DNA of 64,000 nt from Chthonomonadaceae bacterium (GTDB lineage Bacteria; Armatimonadota; Chthonomonadetes; Chthonomonadales; Chthonomonadaceae): the NCBI GenBank assembly GCA_027459665.1, contig DAIDHN010000003.1, positions 36,897 to 100,896 of the forward strand, given 5' to 3'. Below, piece by piece: positions 1 through 7,157 of the stretch. The translations under genes and the position numbers were made by a program. How positions within the stretch are numbered: the first letter of the stretch is position 1; every line of letters starts with the position of its first letter. Under the pieces are notes generated by a model. It saw only the letters and a list, made by a program, of their open reading frames with translations, had not been told where the DNA came from and ran no database searches.

Positions 1-441
1 TGCAATGGCGGCAATAATTCCAGATTCGCCCACCAGTGTTCCGTTGATGCGAGCGTTGTACCATGCCTGGTTGGAGACGGTGTGGCACAGAATGCCGTCC
101 GGCGTGCCGGCCATGGCATGCGCGCCAACAAACAGAATGGCGTCGCACCCCCTGCGCAACGGCTCGACATACCGCGCCCAGGGGTAACCCAGCACATATT
201 CCGCCCCGCTCTCCAGCAATTCGGGAATCAGGCTCTTGAACTGCCACGCCCCGCCCGCGCCGTGGCCGTCCACCACTACGATTTCCTCTGCGCCAGCGCG
301 TTTGCATCCTCGCACCGCTGCGTTGATCTCGCGCGTGTACAGCCTTCTGCCCTCTTCATACAGCGGCGCGCCGCCATTCACCTGTTCCCACACCGATATG
401 CCAGCAACGCCTTCCATATCGCACCAGATCATTACACGCAT
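1..441 (-). CDS. M55-family D-aminopeptidase (DppA-like), C-terminus cut by window edge
   Basis: The first 147 residues of a DppA-type metallopeptidase, a zinc enzyme that releases D-amino acids from short peptides and peptidoglycan fragments. Seen in the sequence: the N-terminal WCDMEGVAGI motif with Asp8 and Glu10, a VDGHGAG motif, a GAHAMAG motif and GESGI, which match the metal-binding Asp/Glu/His/His/Glu series of family M55. Translation starts at ATG 441, preceded on the minus strand by a GAGGAAA ribosome-binding site. The reading frame runs open through base 1, so the rest of the roughly 270-residue enzyme lies outside the window. The family is certain enough; substrate (D-Ala peptides or other) is inference. 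Confidence 0.9.
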   Translation of the reverse strand, partial: MRVMIWCDMEGVAGISVWEQVNGGAPLYEEGRRLYTREINAAVRGCKRAGAEEIVVVDGHGAGGAWQFKSLIPELLESGAEYVLGYPWARYVEPLRRGCDAILFVGAHAMAGTPDGILCHTVSNQAWYNARINGTLVGESGIIAAIA

Positions 442-631
442 CGCTTTTTCCTCGTTTCCTGTAGCATAAGTACAGTGTACCCACTGGTGCGTTTTCCAGG
501 CACCACTCCCCTGCAGGGGACTGGTGATAACATTGCAGATTTACATTTTATCCAAATTCTAGCATCATTATCTTCTTTGTAATAGACAAACTCAGCGGCT
601 TCCATAGAGCATAGAAACAATGGTGCTTTGA

Positions 632-910
632 TTAGATATGCCTATGGTACCTATTTTTCTTAAGCTCATTCAATGAATCTACATTTCCCTGCTCTGCCGC
701 CTTGAGGTACCAATTCACAGCCATTGCATCGTATGAAGCAATACCCGTTCCCATATGGCAGATCATTCCCATAAAGCACTGCGCACCGGCATCTCACTCA
801 CTGGCAAGCCCCCGCACATATTTAATAGAAATTATCTCCCTGCTCCATGAATTTAATCCGCCGCTCAATTGCCGCCACGCTTCCCTGTCCCGCTGCTCCA
901 GCCAGGGCAT
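632..910 (-). pseudogene. Decayed Sel1-repeat protein fragment with in-frame TGA
   Basis: A reading frame of 92 codons on the minus strand is interrupted once, by TGA at 796-794. After the stop it reads DAGAQCFMG, then a glycine-rich turn, VNWYLKAAEQGNVDSL and ends at TAA 634-632; this is a good Sel1/TPR-like repeat. At the stop the repeat consensus expects Gly (GGA), so a single G-to-T change explains it. The part upstream of the stop overlaps the tail of the neighbouring 108-residue ORF in another frame. I see no convincing SECIS hairpin after this TGA, so I call it a remnant and not a selenoprotein, although the genome decodes Sec. Bases 442-631 hold no gene that I can recognise. Confidence 0.5.
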
Positions 911-1191
911 GCGTATACAAGCCCGGTATCTGGGTGCTGCCGTAAATCTGCCAGGTCGCGGGCCATGCCTGCAGCCAGAATAACAGATGCAATGAGAAGC
1001 ACAGGAAGCGTCATACAGCCCACAGAGGTGCGATTGTAGAGGCGGTTGTATGCAGCCCTGCGAGGGTTGGTGAGCCAGCCCAGGCCCCGTGGAGCTTTTA
1101 GACCCAGGTTATTACGCGCATACCGCTTCAGCGAGGTGCGTGCTGCAAGACGCTTTTTCAGGGAAGGTTTGCGAAAAACTGATCTGGACAT
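865..1191 (-). CDS. Small basic protein with C-terminal membrane segment, unknown function
   Basis: 108 residues. The first about 58 residues are strongly basic and read RKPSLKKRLAARTS, then GLGWLTNPRRAAYNRLYNRTS; this pattern (RKPSLxxSLxART, GMGWxxNPxxAxYNxxYxxTT) resembles a family of short uncharacterised proteins seen in many bacteria. A hydrophobic stretch TLPVLLIASVILAAGM at about residues 62-77 could span the membrane. The ATG at 1191 has an ideal GGAGG ribosome-binding site 7 bases upstream. The last 30 residues are less convincing because two other frames are also open there, one of them the Sel1 remnant. It is expressed alone. I do not know the function. Confidence 0.7.
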   Translation of the reverse strand: MSRSVFRKPSLKKRLAARTSLKRYARNNLGLKAPRGLGWLTNPRRAAYNRLYNRTSVGCMTLPVLLIASVILAAGMARDLADLRQHPDTGLVYACPGWSSGTGKRGGN

Positions 1192-1378
1192 GAAAGCCTC
1201 CTAATTACTACACGTTTTGAATAACAGGAAAGAACGCCTGCATGCCCGTTCAAACAAAGTGCATGCCAATACATTCAGTTTGTGCAATTAAAAGAGTCGG
1301 AAGCGCCAGTACCGGCGACCAGATGAAAGCAGTCCGTGCGTGTTAAAACCGGGCAGTAAATGATGCCCTCGGGCAGAA

Positions 1379-1451
1379 TGGAGCTGAGGGGATTCGAACC
1401 CCTGACCTCTTCGATGCGAACGAAGCGCTCTCCCAACTGAGCCACAGCCCC
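1379..1451 (-). tRNA. tRNA-Ala(CGC)
   Basis: A 73-base cloverleaf on the minus strand: acceptor stem GGGGCTG/CAGCTCC with discriminator A, D-arm GCTC/GAGC, anticodon stem CTTCG/CGAAG around loop TTCGCAT, giving anticodon CGC for codon GCG, and T-arm AGGGG-TTCGAAT-CCCCT. The 3' CCA is not encoded, in contrast to the other three tRNAs of the window. Confidence 0.95.
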
Positions 1452-1803
1452 ATGTTCAGGGTAGTATACTGCCGACCAGCGGTAGTTGTCAAGAGAAAAT
1501 TTGGCAGGAATGCAGCTTCACGCCAGCGGTATTATTATAAATATGCCGGCTAAACCATATTCATATCTCTGCCCAGCAGCAGCATTCATAAACTGAGAGA
1601 TACATCAAAACTGCTGATTCCCCGCCACTTTTTCCTGCCCTGCCATCACTGAATCAGCATTCCAGTACCCAGACCGCTTTTATTCACTGGCATTCCATTC
1701 TTCAGAATCTGCCAGATAGCAATGCCTCTCCAATTGTTGCCTGACAAATGTGCATCATCAAACGGTGGGTAATTTGGTACGCTTTACAAAGCATCAAAAC
1801 TTT
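1452..1803. other. Intergenic stretch without a supported gene
   Basis: No start-to-stop gene is visible. On the minus strand an open frame of 45 codons ends at TGA 1648-1646 and contains the protein-like string DDAHLSGNNWRGIAIWQILKNG; it lacks a start codon and is preceded by TAA at 1786-1784. Because it follows the amber-interrupted gene on the same strand it may be a further decayed piece of that locus, but this is only a suspicion. Confidence 0.3.
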
Positions 1804-2316
1804 TTATTCTCTAATAGTTCCAGCTGTATGCGTACCGTTTGCGTATACCCATGACGAACTCTGAACATCATAATAGTAGATATCTATGCTGTAGTGATAA
1901 GAGAAGCTTGTGATAGCCGCCCCATCTGAATCTTGTGGCAGACTTATTGTATCAGGAATATCTACAACATAATTCCAGCTTCCTGTTCCATCGCCAAGCA
2001 CATCCGTCGTGATATATCCTGGAGAACCAGCATCTTCAGTCATTGGCCCGTTATATTCAGTACCATCTGAGTATTTAACCCAATCAATCACAATAGACAA
2101 TTCTGCCATATATTTAGTACCAGCCTGCTAGTGGTAGCACTCAAAAGAAATTGGGGTGAATTCATCTAACCCAATCTTCGGTTTTTCATAAGATAGATTA
2201 TAGGTTATTTGGATAAACGGTTGCTGAGCTTTCGCTGTGAGACAACTGCAGTTTAGACAACAGTACACAAACAGCATAAAAGAAATCCTAAACCATATTC
2301 TGGTATTTTCAGTCAT
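1804..2316 (-). pseudogene. Small secreted beta-rich protein split by an in-frame TAG
   Basis: One reading frame runs from ATG 2316 to TAA 1804 and is broken only by TAG at 2130-2128. The first part (62 codons) has a signal peptide with hydrophobic core ISFMLFVYC and a Cys-rich region ending in AKAQQ, preceded by an AAAGGTG ribosome-binding site. After the TAG the frame continues QAGTKYM and then about 100 residues rich in Tyr, Ser, Asp and Thr, as in secreted beta-sandwich proteins. The exact frame continuity shows it was one gene of 170 codons. The simplest reading is a nonsense mutation; amber readthrough or an independent start at ATG 2109 are alternatives. The family is not recognised. 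Confidence 0.6.
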
Positions 2317-2498
2317 AATGGATACACCTTTTAGAATATCGCTTTGAGAGCCTCTCTGGGAGTATTGATGTCAGATTTGTTTTTGCTCAAAGTAAATGGT
2401 TTAATTGAGTGATGTAGTAAATCATTTGATATGTAACACTATTTTCCTGAATAAAAAGTTGCAATAAACTCCAGCGCCGCCCATACAGGGTTGCAGGG

Positions 2499-2504
2499 TA
2501 TAAT
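2499..2504 (+). promoter_or_regulatory. -10 element upstream of tRNA-Ser
   Basis: A perfect TATAAT lies 14 bases before the mature 5' end of tRNA-Ser. No good -35 hexamer is seen at 17 bases upstream. It probably starts a transcript that carries both the tRNA and the TPR gene. Confidence 0.6.
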
Positions 2505-2518
2505 GTAATCACTCGCAG

Positions 2519-2606
2519 GGAGAGGTGGCCGAGTGGTTGAAGGCACCTGTCTTGAAAACAGGCTGTCCGCAAGGGCACGCAGGTTCGAATCCTGTCCTCT
2601 CCGCCA
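2519..2606 (+). tRNA. tRNA-Ser(TGA)
   Basis: 88 bases including encoded CCA. Acceptor GGAGAGG/CCTCTCC with discriminator G, anticodon arm CCTGT-CTTGAAA-ACAGG with anticodon TGA (codon TCA), a long class II variable arm and T-arm CAGG-TTCGAAT-CCTG. The next protein gene starts only 9 bases after the CCA. Confidence 0.97.
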
Positions 2607-2615
2607 GTTTCAACT

Positions 2616-3206
2616 ATGTCTTCTTCATCGCAAGAGAACCAGGGCATTGTAGAGAAGGTGCAGCAGCTGTACGCACAGGGAGAGCTGGAAGAAGCGCTCG
2701 CACTGGCAGATGCAGAGTTGCAGCAAAACCCCGATTCTCATGCCGCATTGTTTGCTCGCAGTCTTGCGCTCACCTTTCTGCAGCGATACACAGCAGCGCT
2801 CATCACACTGCAAACCCTGCAGCAAACCGCCCCGGGTTACCCGCAGTCAGCATGGATGAGGGCCGGGCTTGTGCGCCTGCTCGAAGGAGAACTGCACCCC
2901 TCCCTGCCGGAAAACTACCGTGAGGCGCTGCAGCAGGAACCAGACAACCCCTGGATACGGCTAGAGTATGCAGACATTCTGAAAGCCGCGGGCAGTAGCG
3001 AACAGGCGCTGCAAGAATACCAGAAAGCCGCCCTGCTGCTTCCGCCGCCAGACCCTCTTGGCCTGGAAGCTCTCTTCAAGGCGGGCTGCACTGCCTTTGC
3101 ACTTGGCAACACCGAAGCCGCAATAGAAGCGCTGAGGCAGCTTCTGGCACACAGCCCCGACTATCCTGATGCACAGGAAATGTACGCGATGCTCACTACC
3201 TGCTGA
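2616..3206 (+). CDS. TPR-repeat protein directly downstream of tRNA-Ser
   Basis: 196 residues, no signal peptide, predicted cytoplasmic and all-helical. Tetratricopeptide-like helix pairs are seen from about residue 10 (YAQGELEEALALADAELQQNPDSHAALFARS cut into two helices), again at about residues 107-140 (IRLEYADILKAAG, QALQEYQKAA) and 150-190 (LGNTEAAIEALRQLL, SPDYPDA). Such arrays bind protein partners; the partner is unknown. The ATG has no Shine-Dalgarno: the 9 bases between the tRNA CCA and ATG read GTTTCAACT. If tRNA 3' processing releases the message it would be nearly leaderless. Confidence 0.85.
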   Translation: MSSSSQENQGIVEKVQQLYAQGELEEALALADAELQQNPDSHAALFARSLALTFLQRYTAALITLQTLQQTAPGYPQSAWMRAGLVRLLEGELHPSLPENYREALQQEPDNPWIRLEYADILKAAGSSEQALQEYQKAALLLPPPDPLGLEALFKAGCTAFALGNTEAAIEALRQLLAHSPDYPDAQEMYAMLTTC

Positions 3207-3227
3207 AACAGCCGCTTCGCTGCGCCT

Positions 3228-4541
3228 CTACAACAGCATCTGCTCCTTGATTTGCAGATACCGGTTCACCAGCGCCACCGACACTTTGTCCGCCGGGGCA
3301 TCCACCACGGCAACGCGCCGATCTGCCAGCGCTTCTACCGCCAGCTGCCGTTCGTGCAGCGCCTGCAGCGCCACCGCCCTGCGATAGGCATCATTCACAT
3401 TCTCCACAGGGCATGCCGTTTCCCGCAGCACATTGGTGTCAAGCAGGGTCACTGCCACTGCCAGATGCCTCGGCCGCAGCAGCGCCAGTTCCTGAATGGT
3501 AGACCGTGCAGAAACAGGGTCCCACAAATCGGTGAAGCATACCACCAGCGAACGCTTGCGGTAATGTGCCTGCAAAAACCCCAGGGCATTGCGATAGTCC
3601 GACTCGGTCAGGCTGGCCTGGATTGGGTAAAGCGTGTGCAGCAGCCGGTGAAGATGCGCTCTCCCTCTGTCGGGAGGCACGTACGCTTGCACCTGATCTG
3701 AAAAAACAAGCGCCCCTACCCTGTCTTCTGATTCCAGGGCAACCTGCGCCAGTAGCAGCGCCGCATTCAGCGAGTAGTCCAGCTTGCTTACGCCATCTAT
3801 TTCAGCCAGCATGGTGCGCCCCACATCCATCAATAGCAGTATGGTTTGCGAGCGTTCCACCTCATACTGCCGCGAAATCAGTTTTCCGCGGCGTGCGGTA
3901 GCCTTCCAGTCCACCCTGCGCATTTCATCATCCGGCAGGTAATCGCGAAGGCTTTCAAACTCACGTCCAACCCCCTGCAGCCTGGCATGCCTGATTCCTG
4001 CCTGGTTCAGCCGGTTTCGCCGCGCCAGCAGGGTGAATTTTTCAGCCTCTTTTCGGGCAGGGTACACCCTCACTGCCGCCTGCGCCGAAATGCGCGCATC
4101 TCTACCTGCCAGTTTCAGCGGCCCATATATCCGCAGATGCACGTCACCTACCGTAAAATCGCCCCTGGTTTCAGGGTGCAGGGTATAGTGCAGTGTCTGC
4201 CTGGTGCGAGGTTTGAGGCTAAGTTCAAAACTGTAGGGCAGGTCGGCATGCAGGGCCGGATCGGGGGTATCGCGAAGCTCAAGCAAAACGTTTTTCCTGG
4301 CCCTGCACGAAACTGCAAGGCTCACAGCATATTCGTGCGCCTGCAGCATCTGCTCCGGCAGAGTGCGCTCCACTTCCAGCAGTTCTGGCGGCACAACGGC
4401 CAACCGGTCTGCTGCAAGCAGCGCCAGCAGCAGGGCATACCAGAGAACTGTAAGAGCAGAGAACCAGAGGGAGAACACGCTCAGAAGAGCGGGCGCCAGG
4501 CCAAACCAGCAGAGATTCAGCCATCGGCGGGAAGGAATCAT
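3228..4541 (-). CDS. DUF58-domain membrane protein
   Basis: 437 residues. Two hydrophobic segments at about residues 12-45 anchor it in the membrane, followed by a beta-rich region with CARN-type spacing and ETRGDFTVG, and a C-terminal von Willebrand A-like fold. The DUF58 signature is plain: DYLPDDEMRRVDWKATARRG, then SRQYEVERSQ and a hydrophobic LLLMDVGRTM strand. In many bacteria DUF58 proteins sit beside MoxR ATPases and transglutaminase-like genes and are thought to act in cell-envelope or chaperone functions; neither partner is here. Its ATG overlaps the stop of the S4-domain gene by 4 bases, so both are translated from one message. Confidence 0.9.
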   Translation of the reverse strand: MIPSRRWLNLCWFGLAPALLSVFSLWFSALTVLWYALLLALLAADRLAVVPPELLEVERTLPEQMLQAHEYAVSLAVSCRARKNVLLELRDTPDPALHADLPYSFELSLKPRTRQTLHYTLHPETRGDFTVGDVHLRIYGPLKLAGRDARISAQAAVRVYPARKEAEKFTLLARRNRLNQAGIRHARLQGVGREFESLRDYLPDDEMRRVDWKATARRGKLISRQYEVERSQTILLLMDVGRTMLAEIDGVSKLDYSLNAALLLAQVALESEDRVGALVFSDQVQAYVPPDRGRAHLHRLLHTLYPIQASLTESDYRNALGFLQAHYRKRSLVVCFTDLWDPVSARSTIQELALLRPRHLAVAVTLLDTNVLRETACPVENVNDAYRRAVALQALHERQLAVEALADRRVAVVDAPADKVSVALVNRYLQIKEQMLL

Positions 4542-4774
4542 GGGCGGTTTCGAGGGACTACCGTGAGGCGTACTGCATTTCTGCCGGGCAGGGCAACGCA
4601 GTCTCCGTGATACAGTTTTCGGCCTCTGCGCTGTTCGGGTGCGCCGTTCACCTCAACAGGCGTCTGCTCAAGGTAAGAACGCGCCTCGCCGCCGGTTCCC
4701 AGCACGCCCATCCATTTCAGCAGCTGCCCCAGAGTAATGCACTCGGTGTGTATATCAAGCGTTTCTTCTGCCAC
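4538..4774 (-). CDS. S4-domain RNA-binding protein (YaaA/RlbA-like)
   Basis: 78 residues. The core TLGQLLKWMGVLGTGGEARSYL followed by VEVNGAPEQRRGRKLYHGD is the alpha-L RNA-binding fold of stand-alone S4 proteins such as YaaA. Role: binding structured RNA, probably ribosome related. Start choice: a longer ATG at 4825 would lie inside tRNA-Gln, so I take GTG 4774, which has a GCGAGGAAA ribosome-binding site 6 bases upstream. It lies 17 bases after the tRNA-Gln CCA on the same strand and overlaps the DUF58 gene by ATGA, so tRNA, S4 gene and DUF58 gene appear to form one transcript. Confidence 0.85.
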   Translation of the reverse strand: MAEETLDIHTECITLGQLLKWMGVLGTGGEARSYLEQTPVEVNGAPEQRRGRKLYHGDCVALPGRNAVRLTVVPRNRP

Positions 4775-4791
4775 AGGTTTCCTCGCAATAC

Positions 4792-4865
4792 TGGCTGGAG
4801 GACGTGGATTCGAACCACGATTCACGGCTCCAAAGGCCGGGGTCCTACCGTTGAACGATCCTCCA
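4792..4865 (-). tRNA. tRNA-Gln(TTG)
   Basis: 74 bases including CCA on the minus strand. Acceptor TGGAGGA/TCCTCCA, discriminator G, anticodon loop CTTTGGA with anticodon TTG (codon CAA), T-arm CGTGG-TTCGAAT-CCACG. Pair 27-43 of the anticodon stem is C-T, the only mismatch. The S4-domain gene follows immediately. Confidence 0.95.
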
Positions 4866-5002
4866 GTATACGCATAAAAGTATACTGGCGCGCCGAAGGT
4901 TATGTCAAGCAGAGATCAAACCTTGTTGACAGAATAAGTGATTACCGGGGTTAAATGCAGGCTCAATTTACTCATAAAGATGCAAAACACATGCATAATA
5001 CT

Positions 5003-5099
5003 AAAAAAGCCAACTCCCGGCCCCTCAAAAACACTACGCAAAGTAGGAGAATCTTCTACTATACGCATGGTTTCAAGGCTAGCCGGGAGAGGTACTGTA
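5003..5099 (-). terminator. Branched intrinsic terminator after the lipoprotein gene
   Basis: On the minus strand CTCCCGGC (5099-5092) pairs with GCCGGGAG (5021-5014) and is followed, after five bases, by six T residues (5008-5003). The 70-base interior carries its own hairpin with arms AGTAG and CTACT. It ends transcription of the 5114-6140 pair before tRNA-Gln. The large interior is unusual for a terminator. The rest of 4866-5113 holds no gene. Confidence 0.6.
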
Positions 5100-5113
5100 G
5101 CTGTAAACAGTGA

Positions 5114-5308
5114 CTACGGTTTGGCAGGGGGAGTTGCCATGGCACCTCCCCCTCCTGCTGACTGAGGCTTCATCTTGAACTGAGCCACCGCCCCAGGAGC
5201 TGGTTTGCTTCCCAAATCAGGATGAGAACATCCCGCCATCATAGTCATACCAGCGACACAAAGCAGGAACCACATGGTATTGAGCTTCACTAAATACTCC
5301 TTTTGCAT
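5114..5308 (-). CDS. Small lipoprotein
   Basis: 64 residues: a short positively charged N-terminus, hydrophobic core MWFLLCVAGMTMM and lipobox MAGC, so the mature lipid-anchored protein starts at Cys26 and is only about 39 residues long, Pro/Gly/Ala-rich and probably disordered. It begins 4 bases after the stop of the prepilin-like gene, hence co-transcribed with it. Armatimonadota prepilin-like genes are often followed by such tiny lipoproteins in my experience, but the function is unknown. Confidence 0.75.
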   Translation of the reverse strand: MQKEYLVKLNTMWFLLCVAGMTMMAGCSHPDLGSKPAPGAVAQFKMKPQSAGGGGAMATPPAKP

Positions 5309-5312
5309 ATAG

Positions 5313-6140
5313 TTACGGCCACTGATCGTTATTGCCTATAGACCAGTACTGGCCCGAGGTATCCAAGGCCGAAGAATGCATGCCTTTTACGTGACCATCA
5401 CAGAAAATGGTGTTGTTGATGGCAAGCGGATCGGGAGCCTGTGAGTACTGTGTTTTCTGATAGCTAGCGCTGTGTCGGCCAGCCAGGTCTGCATCTGCAC
5501 CATTGAATTTCGGATAGGCAATACTGGCATATGGATCATCAAAGAAACTGAGACAGAGAGCAGCGCCGGGCATCTGTCCGTTGCAAAGCCAGTCATAGGT
5601 TTCTGTTGCAAGAATCGCATCTGCAGGTGCCACCACTGCCGACAAGGTAGTTGGAACATAGGTGGTCGGTACATTGTCTGGTTCCCACCAATTCACAATG
5701 TCATCGCTCAAACCATACGAAGTGATGTTACCGTATCCGCCGCCACAGGCTGATTTCTGCTGCTGAATGGTAGGTGCTGTGGTGTCAGGGCAAATAAATA
5801 CTCCCGATAAGTCTCCTACAAGCGACTGTCCGCCGTTTCCGCTTCCATTCGCTTTTTGAATATACGGCGATACTAGTTGCGGCCAGTAGAATGAGGGCGG
5901 ATAGTACTGACCGTTGGCAGGATCATACCCACTGAAGTACGGACAGTACATTTCATCATAGTCCTGTACATACATCATAATTCCCAAACCGATCTGCCGG
6001 CAATTGCTCAGGCACGAAATGGTTCGTGCTTTTTCACGAGCCTGTGCAAAAACAGGGAAGAGAATAGCTGCCAGAATTGCAATGATAGCTATGACTACTA
6101 AAAGTTCGATGAGTGTAAAAACCAATTGTCGTTTGTACAT
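5313..6140 (-). CDS. Type II/IV prepilin-like secreted protein (DUF1559-like)
   Basis: 275 residues. The N-terminus is a class III leader, [27 protein letters not shown], cut by a prepilin peptidase before Phe and methylated, with Glu at position 5 of the mature form. It continues [29 protein letters not shown] and later a His...CDGH pattern (GRHSASYQ ... FCDGHVKG), typical of the Armatimonadota/Planctomycetota H-X9-DG pseudopilin-like families. Function: pilus-like or secretion-system surface protein, not further known. Start: ATG 6140 with GGAGGAG ribosome-binding site 5 bases before; the longer ATG 6185 has none. It shares a transcript with the small lipoprotein gene downstream. Confidence 0.9.
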   Translation of the reverse strand: MYKRQLVFTLIELLVVIAIIAILAAILFPVFAQAREKARTISCLSNCRQIGLGIMMYVQDYDEMYCPYFSGYDPANGQYYPPSFYWPQLVSPYIQKANGSGNGGQSLVGDLSGVFICPDTTAPTIQQQKSACGGGYGNITSYGLSDDIVNWWEPDNVPTTYVPTTLSAVVAPADAILATETYDWLCNGQMPGAALCLSFFDDPYASIAYPKFNGADADLAGRHSASYQKTQYSQAPDPLAINNTIFCDGHVKGMHSSALDTSGQYWSIGNNDQWP

Positions 6141-6448
6141 GAAACTCCTCCGATTAGATGTAAGTGCAAGTTGCTGAAATAGCAACTTCTGCCGAAAGAG
6201 ACATCGATGTCAGGACAACACTTCCTGGTGGGCAACACAGGGAAAACCATTCTCTTGGTATCCGGGTGAAAACTCGGTACTATTTGTCAATACTGAGTTA
6301 TAAGCATTATATTTTTTTAGTATACTATAATATTTGAAACTTGGCATAATTTTTTGAAAAGATGTTGCTTTTTTGGCAGTATCTATGCGGTAAGCCACTG
6401 CTGTTACAATACAGGTAAAAAACGTGTCTCCTTCATTGTCCTGTTTAT
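6141..6448. other. AT-rich upstream region of the prepilin-like gene
   Basis: 308 bases without a convincing gene. On the minus strand several -10-like TATACT/TATAAT strings lie around 6310-6340, and a hairpin with arms AAGTTGC/GCAACTT (loop TATTTCA) sits about 30 bases upstream of the ATG at 6140. This is probably the promoter and a 5' leader of the prepilin-like gene; I recognise no riboswitch. Confidence 0.4.
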
Positions 6449-7111
6449 CTACCAATACTTCCAGTTTCCGGTAGAGAGAATAAAAATACCCAGCGCCAGG
6501 TTGGTTGCCATATGCGCAGTAAGCGAAGAGAGCAGGCTGCCGGTTTTGCGCACAATGAGGCTGTATACAATCGCACACAGCAGTGCGGAGAGCCATTCGG
6601 GATGCGCCAGCGCAAACCCTGCCGCAGACACAAGCATGCCCATATTACTGAACTGCCCTGTCGGCAGGGCAGAGACGTCGCCGTCAGGGGCGCTGATGAA
6701 TCTGGGCAGAAAAGAGCGCCACAACAGTTCTTCTGTTACCGGCACAAGCACTACCAGCCCGTAAAACCGCATGGCCAGAAAAAGCAAACGCAGGGCTGGC
6801 AGGGCAATTGCATGAAACGGATTGTATTCCGCACGGCTGCCGCCAAAATGAAAAGGAGTAACTCTGTCCAGCGGAATCCAGAAAGCGAATACCAGTATGC
6901 CTGCTGCAATGCCCCACGCTGCTGCGGGCAAAAGCGCGCTACGGTCGGTTTTATAATCCTTCAGCGTGCCCCTGCAAAAGTAAAGGGTAAGCGTAACCAG
7001 CGCCATTTTCAGGGTATACAGATCGGGGTACCAGCGCTGCGAAAAATGCGGCTCCAGCATGGTCAGCAGCAGAAACACCACACCCGGTGCAAAATAATGC
7101 AATGCTCCCAA
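6449..7111 (-). CDS. CAAX-protease-related membrane protein (exosortase-system type)
   Basis: 220 residues, about six membrane helices. The catalytic Abi/CPBP motifs are present: PVTEELLWRSFLPR (Glu-Glu-x3-Arg), then FALAHPEW and a C-terminal TAHMATNLALGIFILSTGNW. The HPEW and ATGxWxFW-like ending resemble the CAAX-protease-related proteins found beside exosortase/PEP-CTERM systems; no exosortase or PEP-CTERM protein is in this window. Predicted intramembrane glutamate protease. Start is uncertain: TTG 7111 has no ribosome-binding site, while an ATA codon at 7138 in the same frame is 5 bases after GGGGAGG. The gene lies 46 bases after the transglycosylase-like lipoprotein. Confidence 0.85.
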   Translation of the reverse strand: MGALHYFAPGVVFLLLTMLEPHFSQRWYPDLYTLKMALVTLTLYFCRGTLKDYKTDRSALLPAAAWGIAAGILVFAFWIPLDRVTPFHFGGSRAEYNPFHAIALPALRLLFLAMRFYGLVVLVPVTEELLWRSFLPRFISAPDGDVSALPTGQFSNMGMLVSAAGFALAHPEWLSALLCAIVYSLIVRKTGSLLSSLTAHMATNLALGIFILSTGNWKYW

Positions 7112-7157
7112 TTCTTTTTTTGCAGCGGTAGTATCTATCTCTGCCTCCCCTGCAGTT

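Noticed and set aside
702..983. A 93-codon plus-strand frame
   Set aside because: Opposite the Sel1 remnant and the 108-residue gene; low-complexity translation and no start signal.
6210..6596. A 128-codon minus-strand frame upstream of the prepilin-like gene
   Set aside because: Half overlaps the CAAX-like gene, no ribosome-binding site and no protein-like composition.
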